DNA of 64,000 nt from Argyresthia goedartella (taxonomy: Eukaryota > Arthropoda > Insecta > Lepidoptera > Argyresthiidae), in NCBI GenBank assembly GCA_949825045.1, contig OX463829.1, positions 27,368,715-27,432,714 on the forward strand. The letters are read 5' to 3'. Shown in pieces: positions 52,948 to 64,000 of this stretch (the first letter of the stretch is position 1; each line of letters opens with the position of its first letter). The position numbers and the translations under genes were made by a program. The notes below the pieces were generated by a model. It made no database searches and was not told where the DNA came from. It worked only from the letters and a program-made list of their open reading frames with translations.

Positions 52948-53245
52948 ACAATATTTGTTGCAGTAGTAGTTAAAACGCGATTTCAATAGTTAAAACTTGT
53001 TTTGACTATGTGCCTTAGTTAAAACTAGAATTTACTGCTGTTCGAAAATGAATGTCTATTAAGCAACCAATACGGTTTTGTAAAAGTACATGGGATCCCC
53101 TCTCTCCGCTTCGCTCGTCTCCAGGTTGTACATAAAGTTGTGACCTAACATAACCTAAATTTGGTATTCGGACAGAAAGCGACCCATAGCAAGTAATTCA
53201 TCTTCAAATACTAGTTATTACTAGGAAATGCTAGTTTTACTAAGG
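52948..53245. other. Degenerate repeat rich in tagttaaaact
   Basis: Repeated gttaaaac(t/g) and ctagttttactaa motifs also occur at 54110-54260 and 59330-59390. They may be pieces of one palindromic repeat family broken by the LINE insertions. Confidence 0.4.
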
Positions 53246-54110
53246 TCGAAATAACTGTACGAATGATCTATTATGCGTTATGCCAGTCAATTCTCTCGTA
53301 TTGCATTAGTGCTTGGGGTGCTGCCGCCGGCATGCACATGATTCGCGTTGAGCGAGCGCAACGCGCGGTACTCCGGGTGGCGTATTACAAACCGTTCCGC
53401 TACCCTACAAATGAGTTATACAAAGACTGCAAACTCCTAAGCATGCGACAACTATTTATCATGATGACCTTGTTGCGCTTCCATAAAACGGCGCTTTTTT
53501 CTATTCGAAATCAAAGTAGATCAATAAGATTTCCTTCGTGGGACGTCCCTTTCTGCCGAACGTTATTCGCACAGGAACTTTTTCATTTTTTGGCCCTTCT
53601 CTTTTCACTAAAATAAAAAATATATATATCACTGCAAAAAAGCAATACGAATCTGGCTTCTGAAACTTGATTATGACAGCACTGAAAATGTGCTATTTGG
53701 TAAAACTTTTCAAAAATTCCAGTAGATTGTGTAGATTACTATCCCCAATAACATTTCATTCCTACGACCTTACCATTTTCACTAATTTATTTATCCTTCT
53801 ATTTTAATTGTATTGATTACTAATGAGTTTGCTAGTTAAATATAGACTCTGTTAGTTGCCTATTACTTTCTACTAAAAAATCAACTTGGATAGGTACTAG
53901 CTATTTTAATTTATTAGCTGTGTTGTGCATGCAATTTGTTGTTTTTAACTTCATTTAAATTTATAATTATAAGATAACTTAAAGTACATTAAGCGAAAGA
54001 GACTAGTCCCAACGACACAGGGTATCCTAGTGTGGGGCTTAGAGACACTGTGAAAAGTTGTAAGCTTATTTATCAATAAACGAAATTTATTATTATTATT
54101 ATTATTATTA
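53246..54110 (+). pseudogene. LINE-I-type C-terminal fragment with 3' UTR
   Basis: The open frame 53263-53616 has YCISAWGAAAGMHMIRVERA, QRAVLRVAYYKPFRYPTNEL and KLLSMRQLFI, matching LINE-I at 58510-58680. RT motifs are absent through 5' truncation. The UTR includes cgacacagggtatcctagtg tggggc at about 54019-54045, and the element ends in (TTA)n at 54088-54110. Confidence 0.8.
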
Positions 54111-54395
54111 GGTTTAACTAGTTTCGGCTTTTTAAAACGCGTTCTAATTAATAACGGGTTTTTAATATAGTATAGTTTACGTTATAAATAGTTTTACATT
54201 TATGTAAATATATCAGTAAATGCTAGTTAATACAAGGAAATTCTAGTTTTATTTATATATATATTTATTTATTCTATGACGAACCGTCATATGGGAAACG
54301 TTGTTTACATACAAGTGCTCCACATTTAATTCATTTTATCAGTAAATACTATACTAACAGTTACAACAGTTTTAATTCGGTAAAGTTACGTGATA
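54111..54395. other. AT-rich spacer with ctagtt repeats
   Basis: Shares tgctagttaatacaagg / ttctagttttattt motifs with 53200-53240. No coding signal. Confidence 0.35.
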
Positions 54396-54711
54396 ATACA
54401 TTCAGTTTAAAGTTTAAAGTGCTAACTTAAAGTCCAAATCGAAGAGTTTTAGCAACAAAGACAATACTCCCAACGGTCGAAGTGTGTGTTACTAAGCGAG
54501 CTGATCCAGTGCAGTGATAAGTGATTCACGCACCTGTGCGTCCCGCGTACGGTGCACATCTGCCTGCCAACTACTCCGCGACTGTTGTGACCGGTTCTTC
54601 GCTTGCCGGCCGGCGAGTGCGTCATCACTGCCATAGATCAACAAGTGAGCAGATTATACGCTTCGCGCTGAGATTCGTGTCTCTCGGAGTCAACTATCTC
54701 TGTACAACAAA

Positions 54712-55820
54712 ATGAAGTGCGCTGGATGTCTAAAAGTGTACAAAGCTGCAAGTTGCATAAAATGCACTAATACCACATGCGAGAGACCATTCTGCTGTTT
54801 ATGTGTCAACACTTCGTCCATGTCTGCTGAGAATAAGAAACAGTGGAAATGTTTCGAATGCTGCCGCGTAGAGAAGATAACAGATAACACTAGCACGCCA
54901 CACCGTACAGCTTCTATAGCTACTGAAGGCACCATTGACTCTCTCCCGACTACCCCAGCAAAAACGACTCTGCAATAAAGGACCTTACAAATGAAGTTCG
55001 CTGCCTGGTACAGGAAATAAGCTCTCTAAAAACCAGACTAGAAGAGGCTACGAAATCCTTAACACGGTGTCACGAACGACTAGACGAGCTTAGCGCTAAC
55101 ATGACTAAAAATGACGCTCGCCTGGCTGCTCTGGAAGCTCGTGATTCAGAGGTGATTCTCCTGAAAGCTGAAATATCCGACTTGAATACAGAAGTATCCA
55201 CTCAAGCCCAACGACAACTAAGGAACGAGATAGAGGTGTGTGGAATCCACGAAAATCCCAATGAAAACCTACATCATATCATCTTAGTAGCGGCCCGTCT
55301 GATGGGAGTGGAGTTGGAGAGCAGAGACATTGACTGGATGACACGGGTAGGACCTAAACACAAAGCAGACGCTAAATCAAACAAAGCTACCCCGAGTGTA
55401 GCCCCGGCTGGCGACGACGACATAACGAAGGAGCCTGCTAATAAATCTCCAGGGCCCCGCCCGGTTGTATTACGCCTGCTTCGCAAGTCACTGTGCGATG
55501 CATTCTTCTCGGCTGCAAAATCCAGACGACTAACAAGCGCCGACCTCGAGGTAGTGGGACCGCCACAGAAACTGTTCTTTAATGAGCGCCTGACCAAAGA
55601 AAACAGACAGTTATTTCGGAAGGCCAGAGATACCACCAAATCGCACAACTTCTTCTACTGTTGGTGTACCCAAGGATCTATTTACATCCGCAAGCAAGAT
55701 GGAAAACCAGCGATCCGAATACTCTCCCAGCACCACCTCGACACCATCACGGGGCCGTCAGGTACCAACAATGACACAGACGCTCGTACAGCGCCAGAAA
55801 CCACCCCATCTAATATGTAA
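54712..55820 (+). pseudogene. LINE-I ORF1: PHD-like finger, coiled coil, FP-like domain
   Basis: The start MKCAGCLKVYKAASCIKCTN has a Cys-rich finger (CAGC, CIKC, CCLCVN, WKCFECC) of PHD type. A one-base frameshift near the A5 run at about 54960 joins it to a heptad-like stretch (VQEISSLKTRLEEATKSL, LLKAEISDLNTEVST). The second half has EIEVCGIHENPNENLHH and then FFNERLTKENRQLFRKARD with FYCWCTQGSIYIRKQDGKP, which resembles the C-terminal domain of baculovirus FP25-like proteins, a known fold in insect LINE ORF1 proteins. Such proteins bind the RNA. It ends at TAA 55818. One indel is the only clear lesion. Confidence 0.8.
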
Positions 55821-56055
55821 TATTAACGTCAATTTTTGGACGTCTCATCATTTATTTATTTTGATAAACTATTTAGTCTTACTTTTAGTTAAATATGTCA
55901 AACGTGCACAGAAGAAACTACTACATCACGAAACCTTAGATAATCAACAACTAACACCATACACACACGCAGACTGTTGCTTTCTCATATACACTATAAC
56001 TAATGGGGCTCTCTATTATTTATGATAAAACTAAACTCAACACTCCGCTTCCCAA

Positions 56056-58951
56056 ATGTTTCCTTACTTGATAATGGATAAAGTCGACTTGGCGGGTGAT
56101 TTGGATAACTCTCTTGTAATCAAGTGCCATTCAATAAATCTGCCTGAAGAGTGTGAGAGCCAAATTCACGCAAATTCAAAACTAAAATTACTTACTTATA
56201 ATATTCGCAGCATCAATTTACACTTCGATGAATTTCAGGTTTTACTTAAGAGACTTCATATAATCTTCGTTATCATTATACTCACTGAGTGTTGGCTTGG
56301 TGAGCATACTCTGGTTCCTGTGCTGGATGGATACACAGCATACAGATCTACAGTATATTTCAACAAAGCCGGTGGTGTTGTCGTTTATGTAAGAAATCCC
56401 ATAAGCGCGTCCATGTTCGAGCCTAACTTTAATGGCGCTAACTGCATTATTCTGGAACTGCCCGGAAATACAAATATTATCGCAATTTACCGTTCGCCAT
56501 CAGAGACCCCACATGAATTTCTTAACTCGCTTCAAGACCTTTTAAGTAGCCTCAGTAAAGATAAAAAGACAGTGATTTTAGCAGGGGACGTCAATATAGA
56601 CCTACTTTCTGACGATGACAGATATAAACGTTCTGATTACCTCTGTTTAACAGCTGAGAATGGATTAATACCGGCTATAACACAACCGACACGCCATGAC
56701 TCCTGCTTGGACCATATATTTTTATCGTCTTACCTTACAGCTCAGGGAATTATCTGCAAAACCGACATTACTGACCACGACTTGGCTATTGTGAGCATTG
56801 ATCTTGTTGTCAAACCTAAACCGTTAACACGTTTACGAATAAAGATAGACCACAATGCAATAGATAGGGAATTGAGCAATATTGACTGGTCTTCGGTGTT
56901 AAATGAAGATTCGGTTGAGAGAGCCACGGAGTCTTTCAGCACGATTGTTTCAGGGGTTGTTGATAACAACTCTAAAGCAGTCAAGTTGACCAGGTCGAAG
57001 TTTAATCTTAAGCCATGGATTACCCCAGGTCTGATCAGATGTATGAAAAATCGCGATGCATTACACTATAAGTCACGTAAAAATCCCAACAACGAGGTAT
57101 TAAAACTAACCTACTCACGTTACAGAAACTTCTGCAATAATCTTCTATACCAACTGAAACATGATCATGAGAGAAAAACACTACAAGAAAACAAAAACGA
57201 TCCAAAAAAACTAAAGATATTTGCTATTCAAAAAAACAAATCTCAGCAGCTAATGAACTTTTAAACATATCTGGTGATCCTATTTCTTCCTTGAACCAAT
57301 GCAATGAGTACTTCACTAGTGTAGGTAAAAACTTAGCAGTACGCATTTTAGAAGATATGAACGAAACGGAGGACAGCCTTGTATCTAAAATATCAATTGA
57401 TCAATCCCCGGGAGACACCATATTTCTACAACCAACCGACGGTGAGGAAATTGGATGTTTAATTCAGCAGCTATCATCTAGTAATGCGTCAGGGACAGAT
57501 GGTATCAGCAACTGCATCCTTAAGAGTCTAAAGGACTACGTGGTTAAACCCCTAGCACATATCATCAATCTAAGCATGTCAACAGGCCAATTTCCGGAGG
57601 TCTGGAAATCTTCTCTGGTGTGCCCGATCCATAAAGCAGGACCAAAAGATGACCCCTCCAACTACCGACCGATCTCTCTGCTACCAACCTTCTCGAAACT
57701 ATTGGAAAAGGTAGTAAACCAACGACTAGTAGGCTTTCTGGAACAAAAGAACTTACTTCATCACCGTCAATTCGGGTTTAGAAAAGGTATTTCCACAGAA
57801 GACGCAGTGAGTTCCCTAGTGCGGCGTGTATGCTCCCTGCTGGATGATGGAAACCCCTGTATAGGCGTCTTTCTCGATCTTGCAAAGGCGTTTGATACGG
57901 TATCAACACCAATTCTGCTGGAGAAGCTACACAAAATGGGAATCCGTGGTACTGTACTTGCATGGTTTCAAAGCTATCTATCCCATAGACAACAATATCT
58001 AAAGGTGGGGGTCCCACATTATTCTTGATGTATATTAATGACATTTCTAGCATTCATTTACCCAAAGCTGATCTCTTTTCCTACGCTGATGACACAGCTA
58101 TAATTTTTCACGATAAATCCTGGAGAAAGGCCTTTGACAGTGCTGAAAACGGAATGTCTAATGTAGCGAGTTGGCTGAGGAAAAATCTGCTTACATTGAA
58201 TACGGCAAAAACGAAATACGAAATAGTGTGTTTCTACAAGACAGAAGCCTCCGCACCAACATCGCTGCCTGGCATAAAAATCCACAAATGCGGAAATAAA
58301 CATAGCCAATGTCAATGTCCCGAAATATCTAATGCTGCATCTATGATATATCTCGGCATAACCCTGGATAAGAATTTGAACTTTCGAGAGCATATACAAG
58401 CATTGTCAGGTAGGGTTCGCAAAATAATTTATATCATAAAAGAACTAAGAAACCGCGCAGACTACGAGCTATTAACAAATGTGTATACCGCAATTTGTGA
58501 ACCAATCCTTACCTATTGTATCTCGGTGTGGGGCGGCGCTAACAATACAGTTCTTCTTAACGTGGAGAGAGCACAGCGTTCACTACTAAAGGTCATGTTC
58601 AGGAAACCAAGGATGTACCTCACCGATCTTATTCACAGTGAAAATAAGATACTCAGCGTCCGTCGGCTTTATATACTGAAATCTGTCATTCTGATGCACA
58701 AAAACATAACAAAATCATCACTCTATAACAAACTTTTAACGAAACGTGTGTACCAGATCCCCATCCATGCTGTCAATACCACATTTGCCCAAATATTCCC
58801 TGATTCTAGCCACCCACATATATACAACAAGGTTAACAGTGTGTGTGACTTTAGAAATTGCAGCACCTTCGAAGTTAAACGAAAATGCCAGAAATGGCTT
58901 TTGTCCCTCTCATATAATGAAGCTGAGTCGGTGCTGAGTATTTCAGAGTAA
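56056..58951 (+). pseudogene. LINE-I ORF2: endonuclease and reverse transcriptase (broken)
   Basis: Endonuclease: LLTYNIRSINLHFDEF, ILTECWLGEH, AGDVNIDLL, CLDHIFLSS and TDHDLAIVSI. A frameshift near the A7 run at about 57230 leads to the RT: NYRPISLLPTFSKLLEKVVN, IGVFLDLAKAFDTVSTPILL. Near 58010 a small deletion removes the PQGSxLGP block and changes frame. LFSYADDTAIIFHDKSWR (YADD) and VYTAICEPILTYCISVWG follow to the stop at 58949-58951. Loss of the PQGS block should inactivate the enzyme even if the frames were rejoined by recoding. It would otherwise nick DNA and prime reverse transcription. Confidence 0.9.
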
Positions 58952-59325
58952 TTTTATTATACTCAACTGAGTAAATTATTGATCTAGACCTATGTGTCAG
59001 TTAAGTATGTACAATATCTTTTACAGTCACTCTCTACTAATTTTGCACTGTGTATTTTTAATATATTTTTAAATGTGTATATTTTAAATTGTTCTATCTA
59101 ACTTTTATTTTTGTTTGTAAATTACTACTAAGCACAACAATTCCCATTCTGCTAAGCATACGATGGCACCCGCGATACAGGCTCAGCCTAGTGTGGGGCC
59201 GCAGTCAAACACATGTAGCTTTTAAGAGATGTTTTGGATAAACTATAAAATGTAAACCTAGCTTTAAGTCTTTCTTACTAAATAAATTTATTCTTATTCT
59301 TATTCTATTCTTATTCTTATTTAAG

Positions 59326-60440
59326 GCACTTAGTAAAAACCAGTTTTAACTGGTGAAAACACGTTCTAACTGAAAACGTGTTTTACGGTAGCATATATAT
59401 AGATATAATAGATAGTCAGAATGTCTTAACAAAGAGCTGCAGGATCACACAAGGATCTTGGAAGCTATTAGACTATCAGCTATACTCATAACTCATAGTT
59501 TTGCCGTAGCCCGACAGAACTTCAATTTCAATTTCAATTTATTGCTTTCTACATTGTTATAGTACAATAGTAACATATTTGTATATAGGCACAGGTTGTT
59601 AGATGACAATGTAGCGCCCTGTAAGGGCTTTGCAATTTATCTTAATAACTAAGTAACTACTTACTTAGTTATTAAGATAAGAGATACCTACGTATCTTTA
59701 TATAAGTATATTTATTATTTTTGCACAATAAAATTTAAAATAATAAGTAATTTGTTTCATTATATTATAATTATTTCATTATGATAATATAATATATATA
59801 ATACAAATAATTTCAAGATAAAAATCTTATTAAATTGTTTTTATTAATTAATTAATTAATATCTCGAAAGAATTCATTCATGTTGTAATAGCATTTTTCT
59901 AATAGGTAATTTTTAGTTCTTTTATAAAAGACATACATGACTTTTATAAATCAAAGCCCTTGTGGCTAATTTCTCCTATGGGAAAAGCATAGCGATGATA
60001 GCATATCGATTGCTGTATGAGCGCAAAATGCCCTATTTGGCTTGTCGACGGCGCCTATTTTGGTCGGATACTGACTGCCTACATTTTTGATTTTACGAAT
60101 TAGGCGATATCCACTCTACGCTAAATAAAGAATCCCTGTACCTATACAAAGTTTCAAGATTCTTTACAGGTTTATTCTGTGACTATGTCAGTTTAGCGGT
60201 AAATTAAGTAGATATGTATATAGACATAATATGAATATAACTATGTACAATTTATGTACATATAATAATAAGTTTGATATTATTGACACTAACAATTATG
60301 TTAGTAATTATTTTACTATGACTAAAGGTACATTTTACCTTTCAAATTATTGTAAACGACAAATAGCTCTATGTCACTATTATATTTATATGACATTACA
60401 GCCAAAAATTTGGCTTCTAACTCTGCTTTTACTGAGCAGC
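59326..60440. other. AT-rich stretch with hairpins
   Basis: Right of LINE-I lies ccagttttaactggtgaaaa (59340), a short palindromic repeat. A (TTCAAT)n tail (59519-59541) suggests the end of a minus-strand retroelement, and a perfect hairpin occurs at 59637-59680. The remainder is very AT-rich, and the frame 60231-60449 has no motif. Confidence 0.4.
59637..59680. repeat. Perfect 20-bp inverted repeat
   Basis: ttatcttaataactaagtaa, loop ctac, ttacttagttattaagataa. Confidence 0.9.
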
Positions 60441-60471
60441 CTAATATGAATCTGGTATCAGACCAGAATAA

Positions 60472-63410
60472 CAGGATGCATTTAAATTAGTTCATAGGAC
60501 AACAGAGGACCCAGGCTCTGGCAACATATGTTCTAGTATATTAGAAAACCCTAAGAATAAGGGAAGCTCACATGCTAAGTATATAAGCCTGGTTCATCAG
60601 AATATTCAATGTATTAGAAGCAAAGATCTACAAATAGAGTTATTTTTAAATTGTAATAAAATTGACATTTTGTGCATAACAGAGCACTGGTTAACTATTA
60701 ATGAAATTATGTTTAGCTTTAAAGATCACCAGGTTGGTAGTTCGTTCACCAGACTTAATTCAATACATGGTGGGGCATTAATCATACTAAACAATCATAT
60801 GAAATTCAAGGAACGTAAGGACATTGTTTCCTTATCTGTTGAACGAACTATAGAACTTGCAGCTGTGGAATTAGAACAGTTCATCGTTATATGTGTCTAT
60901 AGGCCACCCTTGAGCGACTTTGAAATGTTCGAGAAAATAATGGAATCCGTCCTAACTATTTCATCACACAGTACGAAACGATTAATTATATGTGGTGACT
61001 TTAATGTTAATCTGTTAGAAAGAACTACTCTCAGCGTTAGATTGATAAATCTTTTCTCATCATTTAGGCTTAGCCATTTATTTATGGAGCCAACAAGAGT
61101 GACTGCTACTAGTGCTACATGCATTGACAACATTTTTACTGATGTTATTCCAATCAGTAAAAGTGTTATCAGTGAATTGGATTCAGATCATTTAGGTCAA
61201 TTATTTCAATTTGATTCTATTAGAGAACCTGTCATTAAAAAGAAAATTTCGTTTGTGCCAATAACTGCTGACCGGTTAGAAAGAATGAGATACTCTTTAG
61301 CCCAGGAACTACCGTTTTTGGCTGCTGAACAGTCCCCTAATATAATGTATAACTTATTCTTTGAAACCTTTATGAAACAGTACAGCGCGATATTCACTTC
61401 AAAATCGGTTGTGGTTAGTGGTTCAAACGACTTTAGTACGTGGGCTACTGCAGAGTTGCATAAACGCAGGCAAGCATTGTATGCATTGTATGAGGAACGA
61501 CGGTTCAACATGAGTGACGAATTTAAAGAACAAGTCAAACAGTTCTCCAAACAATTTAAATTAGACTGTCATACAGCTAAACGTAATTTTCTGAGTAGTA
61601 AAATTAAGAATAGTTCCGATGTTATAAAAACGACTTGGAAAATAATTAATGAGGAGGCCGGTCGTAGTAAAAAAGCGAGTCACGATTACGAACTAAAAAT
61701 CAATGGACAGCTTACGAGTTCTAGCTTAGAAGTTGCAACTGAATTTGAATCGTTTTTTACTAATGCACCGGCTTCCACGACTAAGTATTTAAATTCGTCA
61801 CCTTTGTCTGCTGTTGCAATATTAAAAGATAATGTCTCAGAGTGTGCTTCATACTTGAATTTTAAGCACGTCACAAGTTCAGATGTCGTAAAGGCATTTA
61901 AATTGATAAATGTTAAGAAAACGAATGATCTTTGGGGACTCTCTGTTCACGTCGTTAAATCCCTGATCGAATTAATTGCACCTGACCTAGCGGTCATTTT
62001 CAACAATTGTATAGACTGCGGTGAATTTCCTGATTTAATGAAACAAAGTAAGATAATTCCCCTCTTCAAAGCAGGTAGTACTCAAGACCCCACCAATTTC
62101 AGACCTATATCAATACTACCAACTTTTAGTAAAATTTTTGAGAAATTAATCTTATCACAGCTATTACATAATTTTGAATCAAATAAGCTAATGCATAACA
62201 AACAGTTTGGATTCACTCGCGGTCGTTCAACAACAGATGCCGGAATTCAGTTCATTGAAAGTAATTTTGATGCCTGGGAAGAGTCACAAGATGCCCTAGG
62301 CATTTTTTGTGACTTATCTAAGGCTTTTGATTGCGTTTGTCATGAAACATTGATCAGGAAATTACATCATTATGGAGTTAGAGACACGTCATTGAATTTG
62401 TTAAAATCTTATCTGAACGGAAGAATACAAAGGGTAGACGTAAACGGAGAACGATCACCAGGATCATTGGTTTCTTTGGGCGTGCCACAGGGCTCAATAT
62501 TGGGACCCTTCCTATTCCTCATCTATATAAACGACTTACCCTATCTAGGAAGGGACTGTCATGATATGGTACTGTTTGCTGATGACACCTCACTTATTTT
62601 TAAAACAAAGCGAAACCAACACGCTACTGATGATCACGTGAACAATACCATATCAAGAGTGGTAAATTGGTTTAATGTTAATAATTTGCTACTAAATGAG
62701 AAAAAGACTAAATGTGTTAAGTTTCTTACTACTAACGTTAAAAATAATCAGACATGTATAACAATTAAAAATGAGGAATTGGAATTGGTAACCAGCACAG
62801 TGTTTCTAGGTATAACGTTGGATTCCAAACTCCAATGGGGTCCACATATTGATAAGCTATCGAACAGACTGAGCTCTGCAGCTTTGCATGCAGGAAAATC
62901 CGTCACTTGACAGATTTAAAAACAGCCAGATTAGTTTATTTTAGTTATTTTCATAGTATTATGTCCTACGGTATTCTGCTCTGGGGCAGTGCTGCTGACA
63001 TAAATACTATTTTTGTGCTGCAGAAGCGGGCTGTTCGTGCGATTTATAAAATGAATAATAGAGATTCTCTTAGAAATAAGTTTAAAGAAGTAAATATATT
63101 GACAGTCCATAGTCAATATATTTACGAGAATATTATGTATGTCCATAAGAACATTGTTAACTTTCGAAGAAACTGTGATATACATAACTTTAATACTAGA
63201 AACAAGGACAAACTTGCAGTGCCCACTACTCGGCTCCATAAAATAAAAAACTCGTTCAAGGGTAATTGTGTAAGATTTTACAATAAACTCCCAAGCACTT
63301 TGACAGATCTATCAATTAATAAGTTCAAGAAATACATCAAGCAAAGGCTTATTTCTAAAGCTTACTACAGTATTAAAGAGTACATAGACGATAAAAATGC
63401 TTGGGACTGA
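60472..63410 (+). pseudogene. LINE-C ORF2: endonuclease and reverse transcriptase, one frameshift
   Basis: The frame is open from 60472. A possible native start is the ATG at 60446, which is one base out of frame. Endonuclease: LVHQNIQCIRSKDLQIELFL, CITEHWLTINE, IICGDFNVNLLE and ELDSDHLGQLF, carrying the Asn, Glu, Asp and His blocks. RT: PTNFRPISILPTFSKIFEKL, LGIFCDLSKAFDCVCHETL, LGVPQGSILGPFLFLIYIND and VLFADDTSLIF. At about 62884 a one-base deletion (gctttgcatg) ends the first frame at 62910. The C-terminal domain continues in frame 3 (TARLVYFSYFHSIMSYGILL ... KAYYSIKEYIDDKNAWD) to 63408-63410. Confidence 0.92.
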
Positions 63411-63426
63411 ATTGTTCTAATTAATT

Positions 63427-63635
63427 GTGAGCATCCTCACTGCCAGAGTTTCTTTTACTGGACACTTGGAGGCCTTTTACACCTCCAAAGATTAATTTAA
63501 TTATACAACTCTTGACTGTGGGGACCATTTACATCTCCTATTATCATTGTATTATTGACTAAAGAGACTATACATCTCTGTTATTTATATTTTAATTATT
63601 TTATTATGACATTCGAGACTCTTTACATCTCTCAG
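63427..63635 (+). other. Run of small hairpins in the LINE-C 3' UTR
   Basis: gtgag...ctcac (63427-63440), ttggagg...cctccaa (63466-63488), agaga...tctct (63563-63579) and gaga...tctc (63615-63632). The loops share tttaca or tataca cores, suggesting repeats of one unit. Confidence 0.5.
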
Positions 63636-63775
63636 AAACAATAATTAAGTACTTTTTTTTTTCTGATAATATGATAATAATACCAAATGTTCTGTAAAAA
63701 ATGAAATGAAATGACATGTGAAAGTGCCCTTGTGGCCTATTTACAGAATAAACGTTTTGAGTTTTGAGTTTTTAG

Positions 63776-64000
63776 ATATTTACTTATATACATTTTCTTT
63801 ATGTCACTGAATGTGAGTTTATTTACAGACACATTGCTTCTAGCCACACGCTAGGACAACTGAGGACCATCTACGTATTCTGCGGTAAACCCAAATCTAT
63901 CAGAACACTAACATAAGTGTAAAGTAATTCTCTCAAAGGGTCCCTCAGGGTTTATTCCTTGTTCTGTAGTCAACCCACGCAGCGTTTAACTTTGACTTTA
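63776..64000. other. Unassigned window end
   Basis: No motif recognised; agggtccctcaggg (about 63937) is a short palindrome-like patch. Confidence 0.3.

Larger units (their letters stand above)
54396..59325 (+). mobile_element. LINE-I, nearly full length
   Basis: A 4.9-kb CR1/Jockey-group LINE with a 5' UTR (54396-54711), ORF1, ORF2 and a 3' UTR ending in (TTCTTA)n at 59288-59325. It contains the cctagtgtggggcc motif at 59185-59200. It carries one frameshift in ORF1 and at least two lesions in ORF2. Confidence 0.9.
60441..63775 (+). mobile_element. LINE-C, nearly intact copy
   Basis: 3.3 kb: ORF2 from about 60446, 3' UTR with a series of small hairpins, and a (GTTTTGA)n tail at 63753-63772. 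It is the reference copy for 15286-17535 and 28250-28735. No ORF1 precedes it, so it is probably 5' truncated at or shortly before ORF2. Confidence 0.9.

Overview
The window looks like a stretch of insect, most probably lepidopteran, chromosome built almost entirely from transposable elements. The evidence is the AT-rich background, tRNA-derived SINEs whose body resembles SINEs I know from moths and butterflies, LINE 3' ends carrying a CCTAGTGTGGGGC-type motif, Tc1/mariner and RTE relics, and one intact Ty3/Gypsy element. The species assignment is inference. I found no host protein-coding gene, rRNA gene, functional tRNA gene or CRISPR array.

Layout. 1-9 kb: LINE 3' end, broken Tc1/mariner transposase (minus), LINE fragments, a Gypsy RNase H relic, two LINE-A fragments head to head, and a decayed RTE LINE (5.0-7.7 kb). 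8-15 kb: SINE fragments, a solo LTR, a 1.0-kb long-inverted-repeat element with a SINE-like core, and an RTE/LINE chimera on the minus strand. 15-19 kb: a LINE-C copy with two nonsense codons beside a minus-strand LINE-D split by a 775-bp GC-capped element with a 9-bp target duplication. 19-34 kb: sparse sequence, a mariner (23.1-24.4 kb), a two-ORF RTE element (24.5-28.0 kb), a zinc-finger plus PD...D nuclease relic (28.9-29.4 kb), MITEs and a minus-strand LINE-G.

34.5-45.9 kb is a nested block: a Tc1-like element holds a complete 8,737-bp Ty3/Gypsy retrotransposon (34788-43524, minus strand) and a LINE-A fragment. The Gypsy element has 1,688-bp LTRs that look identical, a 4-bp ATTG target duplication, gag, and a pol open over the whole protease-RT-RNase H-integrase region. 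Gag and pol are joined by a canonical A AAA AAC -1 frameshift site.

45.9-54 kb: two SINEs, another LINE-A, a 32-bp triple repeat carrying TATCGATA, a non-coding LTR retrotransposon (49586-51476), a second MITE-F copy and a LINE-I fragment. 54.4-59.3 kb: a nearly full-length LINE-I with a PHD-like/coiled-coil/FP-like ORF1. 60.4-63.8 kb: a nearly intact LINE-C broken by very few indels.

The elements work as self-contained replication units. RTs and endonucleases of the LINEs would serve their own RNA and probably the SINEs that share their 3' motif. Gag/Pol serves the Gypsy element and perhaps non-coding LTR elements. Most copies are dead; the Gypsy element is the best candidate for a recently mobile one. 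LINE family letters (A, C, D, G, I) and RTE letters (B, E) are labels for this window only.
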